Shown: positions 8,165 through 16,258 of the stretch, in pieces
How the letters are laid out: every line of letters starts with the position of its first letter
Position numbering within the stretch: position 1 is the stretch's first letter
Source: an uncultured Planctomycetaceae bacterium
Lineage (GTDB): Bacteria; Planctomycetota; Planctomycetia; Pirellulales; Pirellulaceae
DNA: 27,309 nucleotides
Direction: 5' to 3'
NCBI GenBank assembly: GCA_903927685.1
Contig: CAIYOB010000148.1
Coordinates: forward strand, 1-27,309
Position numbers and translations under genes: made by a program
The notes under the pieces: model-generated
Told to the model about the DNA's origin: nothing
Databases searched by the model: none
Seen by the model: the letters and a program-made list of their open reading frames with translations, nothing else

Positions 8165-9604
8165 TTAACGAGTCGGTCGGCTGTTCGCCTTCCGCGCCGG
8201 TCCTGGCGCCGCCTTGCGATTCGGACGGACGCCGAGGAGAATCTCTACATCGTTGGTCTGCGCGGCGCCGGGAGTGCTGCGTCCCCGAGCGATGTCCCGG
8301 CGCAGCAGAGCGGTGAGGCTGGCGACGACCTCGGGGTTCTCGGCCGACACGTCGTGGGACTCGCTCAGGTCAGATTCAAGCTGGTACAGTTCTCGGCTGC
8401 CGTTCGTTTTGACAATCAGCTTCCAGGGCCCCTGCCGGATGGCCAGATCTCCGGCCATCGATTGATGGATGGTGCTTTCGCGGGTGGCCGCCGCGCTCGT
8501 GCCCAAGAGGGCGGGCAGCAGGGAGACGCTGTCCTCGCCGGCATTGGCCGGCAGTGTGGCGCCCGTCAACTCGGCCACCGTGGCCAGCAAGTCGTTCAGG
8601 CAGACCGGATGGTCCCAGGTTGAGCCCGCCGACACGCGGCCAGGCCAGCGGGCGACGAAGGGCACGCGGTGCCCGCCTTCGTAGATGCTCCGCTTGGCTT
8701 CCCGCAGTGGCGGATAGGCACGGTGCTCGGCGCCGTTGTCCGAGGTGGCGATCAGCAGCGTCTTGTCCGCCAGTCCGCGCCGCTCCAACACGCTCATGAT
8801 CTCGCCGAGCATCGCGTCGCCTTGAAAGACCCAATCCGGGTAGCGGCCGGGAGCAGCCGCTCCCGGGAGGTCCTTGCCCGCCAGGTCCACACCCCCGCTC
8901 TGGCCCAGGAACTCAGGGGCCGGCGCCACGGGGTAGTGCGGCGGGCAGATCGGGAAATACAAGAAGAACGGCTGCTGCGGTTCGCGCTGCTCGAGCCACT
9001 CCACGGCCTTGCGCAGCATGAGCGGCTGGTTCTCCTCCTCGGCGACCTCAGCCGTGACGCGGTCCTGTTCGAGGATCGAGCCGATGTTCGCGGCATGCGT
9101 GTATCCGCAGAAGTAATCGAAGCCAAGTTCCGTGGGCCCCTGGGTGAAGCGCGTGCCTATCGGCGGCGGGCCTCGGGAGGGGGCCGTTGTCCATTGCAAA
9201 CCGAGATGCCACTTGCCGATGCATGCCGTCGCATACCCCTGCTGCTTGAGCAACGAAGCTACCGTCGGGCGCGAGGCCGGAATGAGCGGCGCTGACCAGG
9301 TGCCCAACACCCCGAATTGGCCAATCCGGGCCGGATAGCGGCCGGTGAGCAGACCGTAACGAGTGGGCGTGCAGACGGCCGCAGCCGAGTGCGCATCCGT
9401 GAACCGCATGCCCTGCGACGCCAGTCGGTCAAGGTGGGGCGTTCGCAGCGCGGAATCCGGACGATAGCACTGCGGCTGGCCCCACCCCAAGTCGTCGAAC
9501 AGGACCAAGACGACGTTCGGCTTGGGGGCCTCCGCGGCCTCCAAGGCAGGCGCGGCTTGGAGGCAGCCCAGCAGCCACAGCGAACACAGCATTGCGCGAG
9601 TCAT
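8165..9604 (-). CDS. Secreted sulfatase, Cys-type (arylsulfatase family, S1-like)
   Basis: A 479-residue alkaline-phosphatase-fold sulfatase. The active-site signature CTPTR with C78 and R82, followed by YGLLTGR, is the Cys-type CxPxR motif whose Cys must be converted to formylglycine by a maturase encoded elsewhere. Metal ligands are visible: D37-D38 in LFDDLGWG and D289-N290 in ATSDNGAEH; GKWHLG (130-135) supplies the usual Lys and His. An N-terminal signal peptide (about 1-24) implies export; the LLGC at 11-14 could be read as a lipobox, but the hydrophobic stretch before it is short. GGAAGGGA lies six bases before the ATG and directly follows the stop of the upstream two-haem protein gene (14-base gap), indicating translational coupling. 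Substrate is likely a sulfated carbohydrate by context, not shown by sequence. Confidence 0.93.
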   Translation of the reverse strand: MTRAMLCSLWLLGCLQAAPALEAAEAPKPNVVLVLFDDLGWGQPQCYRPDSALRTPHLDRLASQGMRFTDAHSAAAVCTPTRYGLLTGRYPARIGQFGVLGTWSAPLIPASRPTVASLLKQQGYATACIGKWHLGLQWTTAPSRGPPPIGTRFTQGPTELGFDYFCGYTHAANIGSILEQDRVTAEVAEEENQPLMLRKAVEWLEQREPQQPFFLYFPICPPHYPVAPAPEFLGQSGGVDLAGKDLPGAAAPGRYPDWVFQGDAMLGEIMSVLERRGLADKTLLIATSDNGAEHRAYPPLREAKRSIYEGGHRVPFVARWPGRVSAGSTWDHPVCLNDLLATVAELTGATLPANAGEDSVSLLPALLGTSAAATRESTIHQSMAGDLAIRQGPWKLIVKTNGSRELYQLESDLSESHDVSAENPEVVASLTALLRRDIARGRSTPGAAQTNDVEILLGVRPNRKAAPGPARKANSRPTR

Positions 9605-9618
9605 TGGGCGTCCCTTCC

Positions 9619-12519
9619 TTACTGAATCTCCGGCATGGCCAGACGCTGGCCGGCCAGTTGTCGGGCCTGGTCGGCGGGGTCATACGAGCCGTGGAAAACC
9701 GCGTTACAATCGATCCATGCGGCCAGCCGCCGCCAGTCGGCGTCGTCCAGTTGCACGTCTTCGTGGCCGTCGCGGAGCAGCTTCAGCAAGCGACTGCCCC
9801 GCGCGCCGTACTGGCCGCCGGGCGGCGTCATCTGGATCTGGTTGCGTTGCTCGAAGCGCGGCACCAGGGGCGGCAAAGCGGCTTGGGGCTCCCGGTTGGC
9901 TCCGTTGCCGCACAGGGCCCAGTACGATCTGGTGAATCCGTCGTGCGGGGCCGCCGTCAAGTCCACGCCCTGTTCGGTCTTCTCGCCGCCGTGGCAGCGG
10001 ACGCAATGCTGGTCGAGTACCGGCTGGACGACCTCCAGGAACGAAAACGGACGCCCGCCCCACGGGCCCGGATCCAGCGCCGCCGGCGGCCGCTGCAACG
10101 CCAGCGGGCTGCCGGCCAGCTTGGGCGGCGCCGACATGCGGTGCTCGTGGCAGCCGACGCACGCCGTCTGCTCGCCGGGTTGGACGGACGTCGTCGAGCG
10201 CATCGTCTGGTAGGCGAAGCCGTCCTGATCGAGGGCCTGGAACAGCAGCGGCTTGTGGGCCGGCACCAGGAACCGCGCCGACCCGTCGGCGGCGACTGGA
10301 ACCGTGCCGAGGATCGCCCGGGTGTTCTCCTCGCCGGCGATGCCGACCCGCGGCGCGTTGGCGATCCACGTCGTCTTGGGGAAGATCTGGATCACGCGCA
10401 GCTCCTTGATCGTGCCTCGCGGCACGTCGCCCAGGCCCTGGTAGATGTCGGTGATCAGCAGTTCGCCGGTCGGCGCGTCGGCGGTCACGGTGCTAGGTAA
10501 CACCGGCGGGCAGGGCACGGGCCGCACGGGGAGCGGGCTGGTACAGCCCAGCGTGGCGTCGCGATACAGCAACTCGCGGTTGCCGGCTGCGTCCAGCAGG
10601 TACAATCCCAAGGCGTTGTCCGGGTTGGGATTGGTCAGGTGCTCGCCCTCGAAGACCAGCCGGTCGCGGCTGTACGCGATCAGGAAGTACTGTTCCGACA
10701 AGGGCCACGGCGACGCATAGTACTCCGGAATCTCGCTGCTCTCCGCTTCCGGGTAGGGCACGGGCGTGAGCCGCGTGATCGCGGCCTGGCTATTCGGATC
10801 GACCGCCGCATCCAGCAAGCACAACGGCCCGCCGGTGACGGCATGATGGGCCGAGGCAATAAAGGCGAGCTTGCGGCTGCCGGGGATCGGCTTGGCCTGA
10901 AAGGTGCAGTGCGGCTTGGGGGTCGCATTGCCCCAGACGGCGATCGGGTTGGTGCCGTCCGGACGCATGGACCACAGGTTCTGATGCGTCACGGCGTCGC
11001 GGTCGATGTAGTCCCACCGAGCGAACAGGATCTCGCCGCTGTTCGCCACGGCCGGGAACCACTCGCTGACGTCGTTCAGCGACAGGATCCGCAGGGCGGA
11101 GCCATCGGCGTTCATGCGGTGCAGCGTATAGCTGTGCCAGCGGTTGCTGAAATTCGGCCCGAAGCAACGCGAATAACTGCGCCGCCGCGTCGAGACGAAC
11201 GCCAGCCCGCCGTCGGGCAAGTAGCAGGGCATCAGGTCGTCATAGCAGCCGTGCGTCAGCTGCCGGAGGCCCGCGCCGTCGCTGCCGATTTCGTACACGT
11301 GAAAGTAGCCGCTCTCGTCGCCTTGCTCGTTGACCGGCAAGGCCGTGGAGTCCGGCGGCTGTGGCGGGCAGGCCACGTACGAGAACGCGATCCGGCGGCC
11401 GTCGTAGGACAGGCAGGGCTCCAGGACGTTGCCGGGCGGCAGTTGGGGGCCGATCAAGTCCCGGACGGCCAGCGAGTGGCCCGGGTCTTCCAGCACAAAC
11501 AGCCCGCCGCCCGGCCGCTGCCGCCAGCCGAAGTACTGGCCGACCAGGTGGCTGTAACTCGGCTGAGCACGCTTGCAGAACAGCAATTGGTCGAAGTCCA
11601 ACAGCGGATTGCGGAGCGCGAACTCGCGTTTCCGCAGACGGACCCGCAGGTAGAGACTGCGCCAGTCACTTAACGTCTGCGGCGCGGCTGCCGCCAGCTG
11701 GTTCACGGCCTCGGTGGGCTGGCCCAAGTCTGCTGCCAGTCGGCGGGCGCGGTCCCGATGATTCTTGACAGCCGACTCGTAAGCCGCCGTGGCATCCGAC
11801 AGCTGGTCGTCGTGCCACCATTCCTCCAGGACCAGTTCCAGCAGGTCTCGCGCGGCGCTGGGAGCCTCTTCCGCCGCGACGCGCACGAGTTCCTGTTTCA
11901 GTGCTTCGGGCACGGGCACCGGCGGCCGGGCGTCCGCGGGGATCTCGCCGTGTCCCAGCAGTTCGTAGTACCAGCCGCCTGCGCCTTGCTGCCGGGCCGC
12001 GAAAAACGCCGACGCCTGGAACGACTCGCCGTCGGCATAGGTGACGATCGGATCCCAGCCGGTGGTGTCGCAAGCGATGCCGCCGCGTTTGTGGACCACA
12101 AACCGCAGCGCGTCGCCGCGTTGGACGTCGAGCGTCAGGTTCGGCTCGACGCCCTGCGCGTCCCGGCCGTCGATCTCGGCCATCCAGATTTCTCGCCCGC
12201 CGTGCCAGATGCTGGCGCGGATGCCGTCGCCGTCCAAGTGCAACTTGAACACGCGGCCGCGGAGCGTGACCTGGCCGTCGCGCGGAGCGTCAAAGCGGCG
12301 CACACTGGGCGTGTCCTCGCCGGGATGATGCCAGTCCTTGCCGACCCGCGTCCAGTTCGGACCGGTCCAGAACGTCGAGCCGTACCAGAGGGCGTTGCGA
12401 TAGCCCAGGAGCGTCGTCTCCGGTTCGGTTTGGGCTGCCGACGGGTTGGCAGCCACGGCCGCGCTCAGCAGGGCCGACAGGGACAGCAGCCACTTCCACG
12501 CTTTGCAGGAGGATCTCAT
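9619..12519 (-). CDS. Secreted two-haem protein with hydrazine-synthase-alpha-like middle domain and TolB-like propeller
   Basis: A 966-residue exported protein. It begins with a signal peptide (KWLLSLSALLSAAVAANPSAAQ), then a beta-sandwich region (about 35-190), a helical linker, and a TolB/WD40-like propeller with repeats such as RRIAFSYV, GGLAFVSTRR and GEILFARWDYI. A middle domain similar to that of the hydrazine synthase alpha subunit follows (GELLITDIYQGL, RGTIKELRVIQIFPK). There are two c-type haem-binding motifs, CVGCH at 787-791 and CVRCH at 839-843, the second in a planctomycete-type cytochrome domain ending WIDCNAVFHGSYD. The family is widespread in planctomycetes without anammox metabolism, so a hydrazine role is not implied; electron transfer or an oxidoreductase role at the cell surface is a guess. 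The start with CGGAGA seven bases upstream and the signal peptide is preferred over an open extension to 12621. It leads the sulfatase by 14 bases. Confidence 0.82.
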   Translation of the reverse strand: MRSSCKAWKWLLSLSALLSAAVAANPSAAQTEPETTLLGYRNALWYGSTFWTGPNWTRVGKDWHHPGEDTPSVRRFDAPRDGQVTLRGRVFKLHLDGDGIRASIWHGGREIWMAEIDGRDAQGVEPNLTLDVQRGDALRFVVHKRGGIACDTTGWDPIVTYADGESFQASAFFAARQQGAGGWYYELLGHGEIPADARPPVPVPEALKQELVRVAAEEAPSAARDLLELVLEEWWHDDQLSDATAAYESAVKNHRDRARRLAADLGQPTEAVNQLAAAAPQTLSDWRSLYLRVRLRKREFALRNPLLDFDQLLFCKRAQPSYSHLVGQYFGWRQRPGGGLFVLEDPGHSLAVRDLIGPQLPPGNVLEPCLSYDGRRIAFSYVACPPQPPDSTALPVNEQGDESGYFHVYEIGSDGAGLRQLTHGCYDDLMPCYLPDGGLAFVSTRRRSYSRCFGPNFSNRWHSYTLHRMNADGSALRILSLNDVSEWFPAVANSGEILFARWDYIDRDAVTHQNLWSMRPDGTNPIAVWGNATPKPHCTFQAKPIPGSRKLAFIASAHHAVTGGPLCLLDAAVDPNSQAAITRLTPVPYPEAESSEIPEYYASPWPLSEQYFLIAYSRDRLVFEGEHLTNPNPDNALGLYLLDAAGNRELLYRDATLGCTSPLPVRPVPCPPVLPSTVTADAPTGELLITDIYQGLGDVPRGTIKELRVIQIFPKTTWIANAPRVGIAGEENTRAILGTVPVAADGSARFLVPAHKPLLFQALDQDGFAYQTMRSTTSVQPGEQTACVGCHEHRMSAPPKLAGSPLALQRPPAALDPGPWGGRPFSFLEVVQPVLDQHCVRCHGGEKTEQGVDLTAAPHDGFTRSYWALCGNGANREPQAALPPLVPRFEQRNQIQMTPPGGQYGARGSRLLKLLRDGHEDVQLDDADWRRLAAWIDCNAVFHGSYDPADQARQLAGQRLAMPEIQ

Positions 12520-12592
12520 CGGGCGGTCTCCGTTGGAGGAGCTGGCCGCGTCGCGGTAGGCGTCCGGCGGCCGTCTCGTTGGTCTGGGGCCC

Positions 12593-12621
12593 ATTGTGAG
12601 ATCCGTGCCGTCCGCGGTCAA
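12593..12621 (-). promoter_or_regulatory. Candidate promoter for the two-haem protein/sulfatase transcript
   Basis: On the minus strand TTGACC and CACAAT are separated by exactly 17 bases, giving a 5' leader of roughly 65-70 bases before the ATG at 12519. The -35 half matches TTGACA at five of six positions, the -10 at four of six. The same arrangement with the same CACAAT box occurs before the isomerase gene (17026-17054). Confidence 0.4.
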
Positions 12622-12682
12622 GCAATGGCGGGAGTGAACTCGACCTGGCGCGTCGGGGCGGGACCGGAAATGGCTTCAGGCC

Positions 12683-13783
12683 TTAACCCACAAGTTCCTC
12701 GTACAGCGCCGCGTGCCGCGCGACCATCCGTTCGACCGAGAACTCGGTCTGCACACGCTGCCGGCCGGCGGTCCCCAGTTGCGCCGCCAGGTCCCGGTCG
12801 TTCAACAGCAGGTTCGTCCAGCGGGCAAATGCGGCCCGGTCGCCGACGGGGACGAGATAGCCGGTCTGCTTGGGCACGATCAAGTCGCGATTGCCGGGAA
12901 TGTCCGTGGCGATGACCGGCAGGCCGGCGGACATGGCTTCCAGAATCGCATTCGACTGACCTTCGTACCCGCTGCCCAGCCACAGGCATTCGCAGTGTGC
13001 CAGCAGACTCGGTACGTCGTCGCGCGGTCCCAGGAAATGGACGCAGTCCCGAATCTCGCACTGGTCGCGATAGCGTTCCAGCCGCCACCGCTGCGGGCCG
13101 TCGCCGACGATCAGCAGGTGCGCGTGGGGGTTCACGATCTTCAACAGGTCGGCCGCCCAAATCAAGTCCTTGACCCGCTTCTGCGGCCACAGCCGATTCA
13201 CGGCGGCGATCAGCCGGGACTCCGGCGGCAAGCCCAGTTCCGCCAGCAATTCTTCCCGGGGCCGGGCCGCGGGAGCCGTCCACGGTTCGACGCCGTTGGG
13301 GATGATCACGAACTTGTCGGCGGGCAAGCCCTGCTGGGCGTAGAAATCCCGCACGCCGCTGCTGTTGGTGACGATCCGCTCCGTGCAGCCGGCCAGCAGC
13401 TTGTCGAGGGCCAGTTCGTGCCAGCGTTTCCAGGGGTCCACGCAGCGTTCGCCCGCCACGATGTGCTTGACGCCGGCGCCGCGAGCCGCCCAGCGTCCAT
13501 AGGCGTTGGCCGCGAAGATCCAGGTGTGCACCAGGTCTGGCTGCCAGCGGGCGATCAGCCGCTTCAACCGTGCGTACGCCAGCGGATCGACTTTCCAGGA
13601 CTTGCCGATCACCGTCACCGGGATGCCGGCCTGCTGCAGCGGCGCTGCGAGCGGGCCGCCGCGCGTCAGCGCACAGACCTGCACCTCGAAGCGCTCGTGC
13701 GGCAAGCCGGTGGCCAGCAAGGTCAACTGCTTTTCGGCTCCGCAGCGGTCCAGCGTCGGGATGATCTGCAGCACTCGGATCAT
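12683..13783 (-). CDS. GT4-family glycosyltransferase (group 1, GT-B fold)
   Basis: A 366-residue cytoplasmic or membrane-associated retaining glycosyltransferase. The N-terminal Rossmann half contains IIPTLDRCGAEKQ, the usual glycine-rich donor/acceptor loop start. The C-terminal half has VNRLWPQKRVKDLI (about 195-208), LLIVGDGPQ (about 223-231) and the EX7E motif E274-E282 in EGQSNAILEAMSAG, which binds the nucleotide-sugar. Family relatives transfer sugars from nucleotide donors to lipid-linked or polysaccharide acceptors; the actual sugar is unknown. Its ATG overlaps the stop of the upstream GT2 gene as ATGA (13780-13783), so the two are translationally coupled and probably act in the same envelope-glycan pathway. 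A few divergent segments exist but no key motif is missing. Confidence 0.9.
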   Translation of the reverse strand: MIRVLQIIPTLDRCGAEKQLTLLATGLPHERFEVQVCALTRGGPLAAPLQQAGIPVTVIGKSWKVDPLAYARLKRLIARWQPDLVHTWIFAANAYGRWAARGAGVKHIVAGERCVDPWKRWHELALDKLLAGCTERIVTNSSGVRDFYAQQGLPADKFVIIPNGVEPWTAPAARPREELLAELGLPPESRLIAAVNRLWPQKRVKDLIWAADLLKIVNPHAHLLIVGDGPQRWRLERYRDQCEIRDCVHFLGPRDDVPSLLAHCECLWLGSGYEGQSNAILEAMSAGLPVIATDIPGNRDLIVPKQTGYLVPVGDRAAFARWTNLLLNDRDLAAQLGTAGRQRVQTEFSVERMVARHAALYEELVG

Positions 13784-14565
13784 GGCGATTCCGGGGGTGA
13801 GTCACAGGACACAGCCGGGCGGCAACAGCGGCCGCGCAGGCCCAGCACGAACATGTTCCAGCAGGCCGACCAGGCTTCGCGAATGTCGACTTTGGATTGG
13901 CCTCGCTGGCGATCGACAAACACGATGGGCGTCTCGCCAAAGCGGGCGCCGCGCCGCTGCAGCCACCACAGGATCTCCTCCTCGAACGCGTACCCCCGGG
14001 ACCGGATGGCGGCCAGGCCCAACCGCCGCAGCGTCGCGGCTCGATAGCAGCGGAAGGCCCCGCTGATATCGCTGACGGGCAGTCGCAGCCACCACCGCCC
14101 GTAGCGGTTCACCGCGCGACTGGTCCACCGTCGCCGCCACGGCCAGCCTTCGATCCCTCCGCCGGGCAGATAACGGGAACCGACCATGACGTCGATCGGC
14201 CCCTGCGGCGGTGCCAGCTCCATGCCGCGCCGCAGTTCCGGCAGGTAGCGGGGATGATGGCTGAAATCCGCATCCATCACGACGATGTAATCGTAAGCAT
14301 GTTCCAGCGCGTAGTGCATGCCCGCTACGGTGGCTGTGCCCAGACCGAGTTTGCCGGGGCGGTGCAAGACGCGAAACCGGCCGTCGGCACGCGCCCGCTC
14401 GTCGCACCAGCGGCCGGTACCGTCCGGCGAATTGTCATCCACGACCAGCATGTGCACATCGGGAGCGTAGCGGAAGATCTCGTCCGTCAAACTCGGCAGG
14501 TTCTGCAACTCGTTGTACGTCGCCAAGACGACCAGCGTTGTCCCGGAGGCGGCTGGCTCTACCAT
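13780..14565 (-). CDS. GT2-family glycosyltransferase, polyprenyl-phosphate mannose/hexose synthase-like
   Basis: A 261-residue GT-A enzyme resembling dolichyl-phosphate mannose synthase. Visible motifs are LVVLATYNELQNLPSL near the start, LVVDDNSPDGTG (about 40-51), VMDADFSHHPRYLPEL (about 96-111, the metal-binding DXD-type site), VGSRYLPGGG and SDISGAFRCYR, and a late RQRGQSK. Such enzymes move a hexose from a nucleotide donor to an isoprenoid phosphate at the inner membrane; the C-terminus here has no membrane spans, as in the short DPM1-type enzymes. The frame stays open far upstream through the dehydratase gene, but the start at 14563-14565 gives the expected N-terminus and leaves a 14-base gap to the UxaA gene. 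It overlaps the GT4 gene by four bases. Confidence 0.88.
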   Translation of the reverse strand: MVEPAASGTTLVVLATYNELQNLPSLTDEIFRYAPDVHMLVVDDNSPDGTGRWCDERARADGRFRVLHRPGKLGLGTATVAGMHYALEHAYDYIVVMDADFSHHPRYLPELRRGMELAPPQGPIDVMVGSRYLPGGGIEGWPWRRRWTSRAVNRYGRWWLRLPVSDISGAFRCYRAATLRRLGLAAIRSRGYAFEEEILWWLQRRGARFGETPIVFVDRQRGQSKVDIREAWSACWNMFVLGLRGRCCRPAVSCDSPPESP

Positions 14566-14579
14566 GTTCGGCCTCCGCG

Positions 14580-16130
14580 CTACAAGACCGGTCCCACCGT
14601 CCAAGGCACGAATTCCTCGTCGCCCAGGCCGTGCAGCTCGCTCTTGGTCGGCTGGCCGCTGGCGACCGCCAGGACCTGCTCGAAGATCTCGCGGCCCACG
14701 TCGGCGACGCTGCGTCCGCCGAGGATCTCGCCGGCGTTGACGTCCATGTCGTCGATCATCCGCTCGTACATCGGCGTGTTGGTGGCGATCTTGAGGGACG
14801 GAGCCGGCTTGCAGCCGAAGCAGCTGCCGCGGCCGGTGGTGAACAGGACGACGTTCGCGCCGCCCGCGACGATCCCCGTCGTGCTGGCCGGGTCGTAGCC
14901 GGGCGAGTCCATGAAGACCAGCCCTCGGGCGGTCACCGGCTCGGCGTACTGGACCACGTCCACCAGCGCCGTCGTGCCGCCCTTGGCCACCGCCCCCAGC
15001 GACTTTTCTGCAATCGTGGTCAAGCCGCCTTCCTTGTTGCCGACCGACGGGTTGTTGTTGACTTCGACGCCGAACAGGCCCGTGTACCAAGCCCACCAGC
15101 GGACGCGCTCGAGCAACTTGTCCGCCACCTCGCGAGACACCGCCCGCCGCGTCAACAGGTGCTCGGCGCCGCAGATCTCGGGCGTCTCCGCGAGGATCGC
15201 CGTGCCGCCGCAGGCGACCACCAGGTCGACCGCCGCGCCGACGGCCGGATTGGCAGTGACCCCCGAGTTGCCGTCGGACCCGCCGCACTCCAGGCCCAGG
15301 ATCAACTCGCTGGCGGGAATCGGCACGCGGCGGACGTCGTTGGCCAGCGGCAGCAGCTCGGCCACCCGCCGTACGGCCGCCTCGACCGTCTTGACCGTCC
15401 CCCCCAGATCCTGCATGCAGAACACGGGTGGCTGCCCCTCCGGACCGGGGATGCCGTCGATCTGGACCAGCCGCTGGCTGGACAGCAGATAGTCCATTTC
15501 GCCCTGTTCGCAGCCCAGGCCAATCAGCAGGTAAGCGCCGATGTTCGGATGCTGGGCGGTCCCCGCCAGGACGCGGTTGAGCATCTCGTGAGCCAGCCCG
15601 CGATAGGCCATGCCGCAGCCGCTGGTGTGCTTCAACGCGATCACGCCGTCGACGTTGGGGAAATCCTGCAACTGCGACCGGCCGAACCGCTCGGCGACAA
15701 ATTTGCAGACCGAGGCCGAGCAGTTGACCGTCGAGATCACGGCGATGTAGTTCCGCGTGCCGGCCTTGCCGTTGGCCCGGCGATAGCCCTGGAAAGTGCG
15801 GTCCGTGATCGGCACAGGTGGGGGCGGGATTTGCGTTGCCGGGGCGTAGTCCAACTCCAAGTCGCCGCTGCTCAAGTTGTGACTGTGGACCCAATCCCCG
15901 GACGCGATGGGCTGCGTGGCCACCCCGATGGCTTGGCCGTATTTGACGACCCGAGCCCCCTGCGGAATCGGCTGGACCGCAATCTTATGCCCCAGTTTGA
16001 CGGGGCTGGTGAGCGCGACCGTGCGAGCGCCGACCACAATCGGGGCGCCACGGTCCAGCGACCGGGCGGCCAGGCAGATATTGTCGTCGCGATGCAGGCA
16101 GACAACGTCGATGGCTGGATGGCTTGTCAT
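14580..16130 (-). CDS. uxaA: UxaA-family altronate/galactarate dehydratase
   Basis: A 516-residue cytoplasmic dehydratase with both modules fused: an N-terminal SAF domain (about 5-90; VKLGHKIAV, VKYGQAIGVAT, GDWVHSHN) and the large C-terminal catalytic domain (about 110-510; GTRNYIAVISTVNCSASV, HTSGCGMAY, GLGCEQGEMD, CGGSDGNSGVTANPAVG, SLKIATNTPMYERM). Family members are iron-dependent and dehydrate D-altronate to 2-keto-3-deoxy-D-gluconate in uronate breakdown; galactarate dehydratase (GarD) is a close relative of similar length, so the substrate is not certain. E. coli UxaA is 495 residues, so length is normal. It is placed directly upstream of two glycosyltransferase genes, which is unusual. 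No strong ribosome-binding site precedes the ATG. Confidence 0.88.
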   Translation of the reverse strand: MTSHPAIDVVCLHRDDNICLAARSLDRGAPIVVGARTVALTSPVKLGHKIAVQPIPQGARVVKYGQAIGVATQPIASGDWVHSHNLSSGDLELDYAPATQIPPPPVPITDRTFQGYRRANGKAGTRNYIAVISTVNCSASVCKFVAERFGRSQLQDFPNVDGVIALKHTSGCGMAYRGLAHEMLNRVLAGTAQHPNIGAYLLIGLGCEQGEMDYLLSSQRLVQIDGIPGPEGQPPVFCMQDLGGTVKTVEAAVRRVAELLPLANDVRRVPIPASELILGLECGGSDGNSGVTANPAVGAAVDLVVACGGTAILAETPEICGAEHLLTRRAVSREVADKLLERVRWWAWYTGLFGVEVNNNPSVGNKEGGLTTIAEKSLGAVAKGGTTALVDVVQYAEPVTARGLVFMDSPGYDPASTTGIVAGGANVVLFTTGRGSCFGCKPAPSLKIATNTPMYERMIDDMDVNAGEILGGRSVADVGREIFEQVLAVASGQPTKSELHGLGDEEFVPWTVGPVL

Positions 16131-16177
16131 AGCCGACAGTGTAACTCACGATGCGGCTTCATGCCATCGCCGAAACA

Positions 16178-16237
16178 CCCTCTCCGGATCACCCTCCCGC
16201 GTGCGGGAGGGCCGGACGCGGTCGCGGCCGGGGAGGG
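16178..16237. repeat. Nested inverted repeat (REP/BIME-like element or terminator)
   Basis: An inner perfect 9-base inverted repeat (ccctcccgc 16192-16200, gcgggaggg 16203-16211, 2-base loop) is enclosed by outer arms ccctctccgg (16178-16187) and ccggggaggg (16228-16237), which pair at nine of ten positions. It lies between the dehydratase start and the lipoprotein stop, and the inner hairpin begins about 48 bases after the lipoprotein stop. This could be a terminator, but the nested shape resembles intergenic REP/REPIN repeats. Only one copy is in the window, so repetition is untested. Confidence 0.5.
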
Positions 16238-16258
16238 CTTCTTGCGAGACGCGACGGC

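Noticed and set aside
4757..8623. Plus-strand open frame of 1288 codons antisense to the DUF4038 and sialidase genes
   Set aside because: High GC content leaves long antisense frames. Its sequence is Arg/Gly/Pro-rich with no family motif, while the minus strand has signal peptides and enzyme motifs.
9619..12519. Hydrazine synthase / anammox metabolism
   Set aside because: Only the alpha-subunit middle-domain likeness and two haem motifs are seen. No beta or gamma subunits or other anammox genes are nearby, and such proteins occur in ordinary planctomycetes.
12618..13940. Minus-strand open frame of 440 codons in the GT4 region
   Set aside because: Frame shadow of the GT4 gene with repetitive Arg/Ala/Gly content and no GT motif.
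13780..15894. A single 704-residue minus-strand protein joining GT2 to upstream sequence
   Set aside because: The upstream part is the dehydratase gene read in a wrong frame; the real GT2 begins at 14565.
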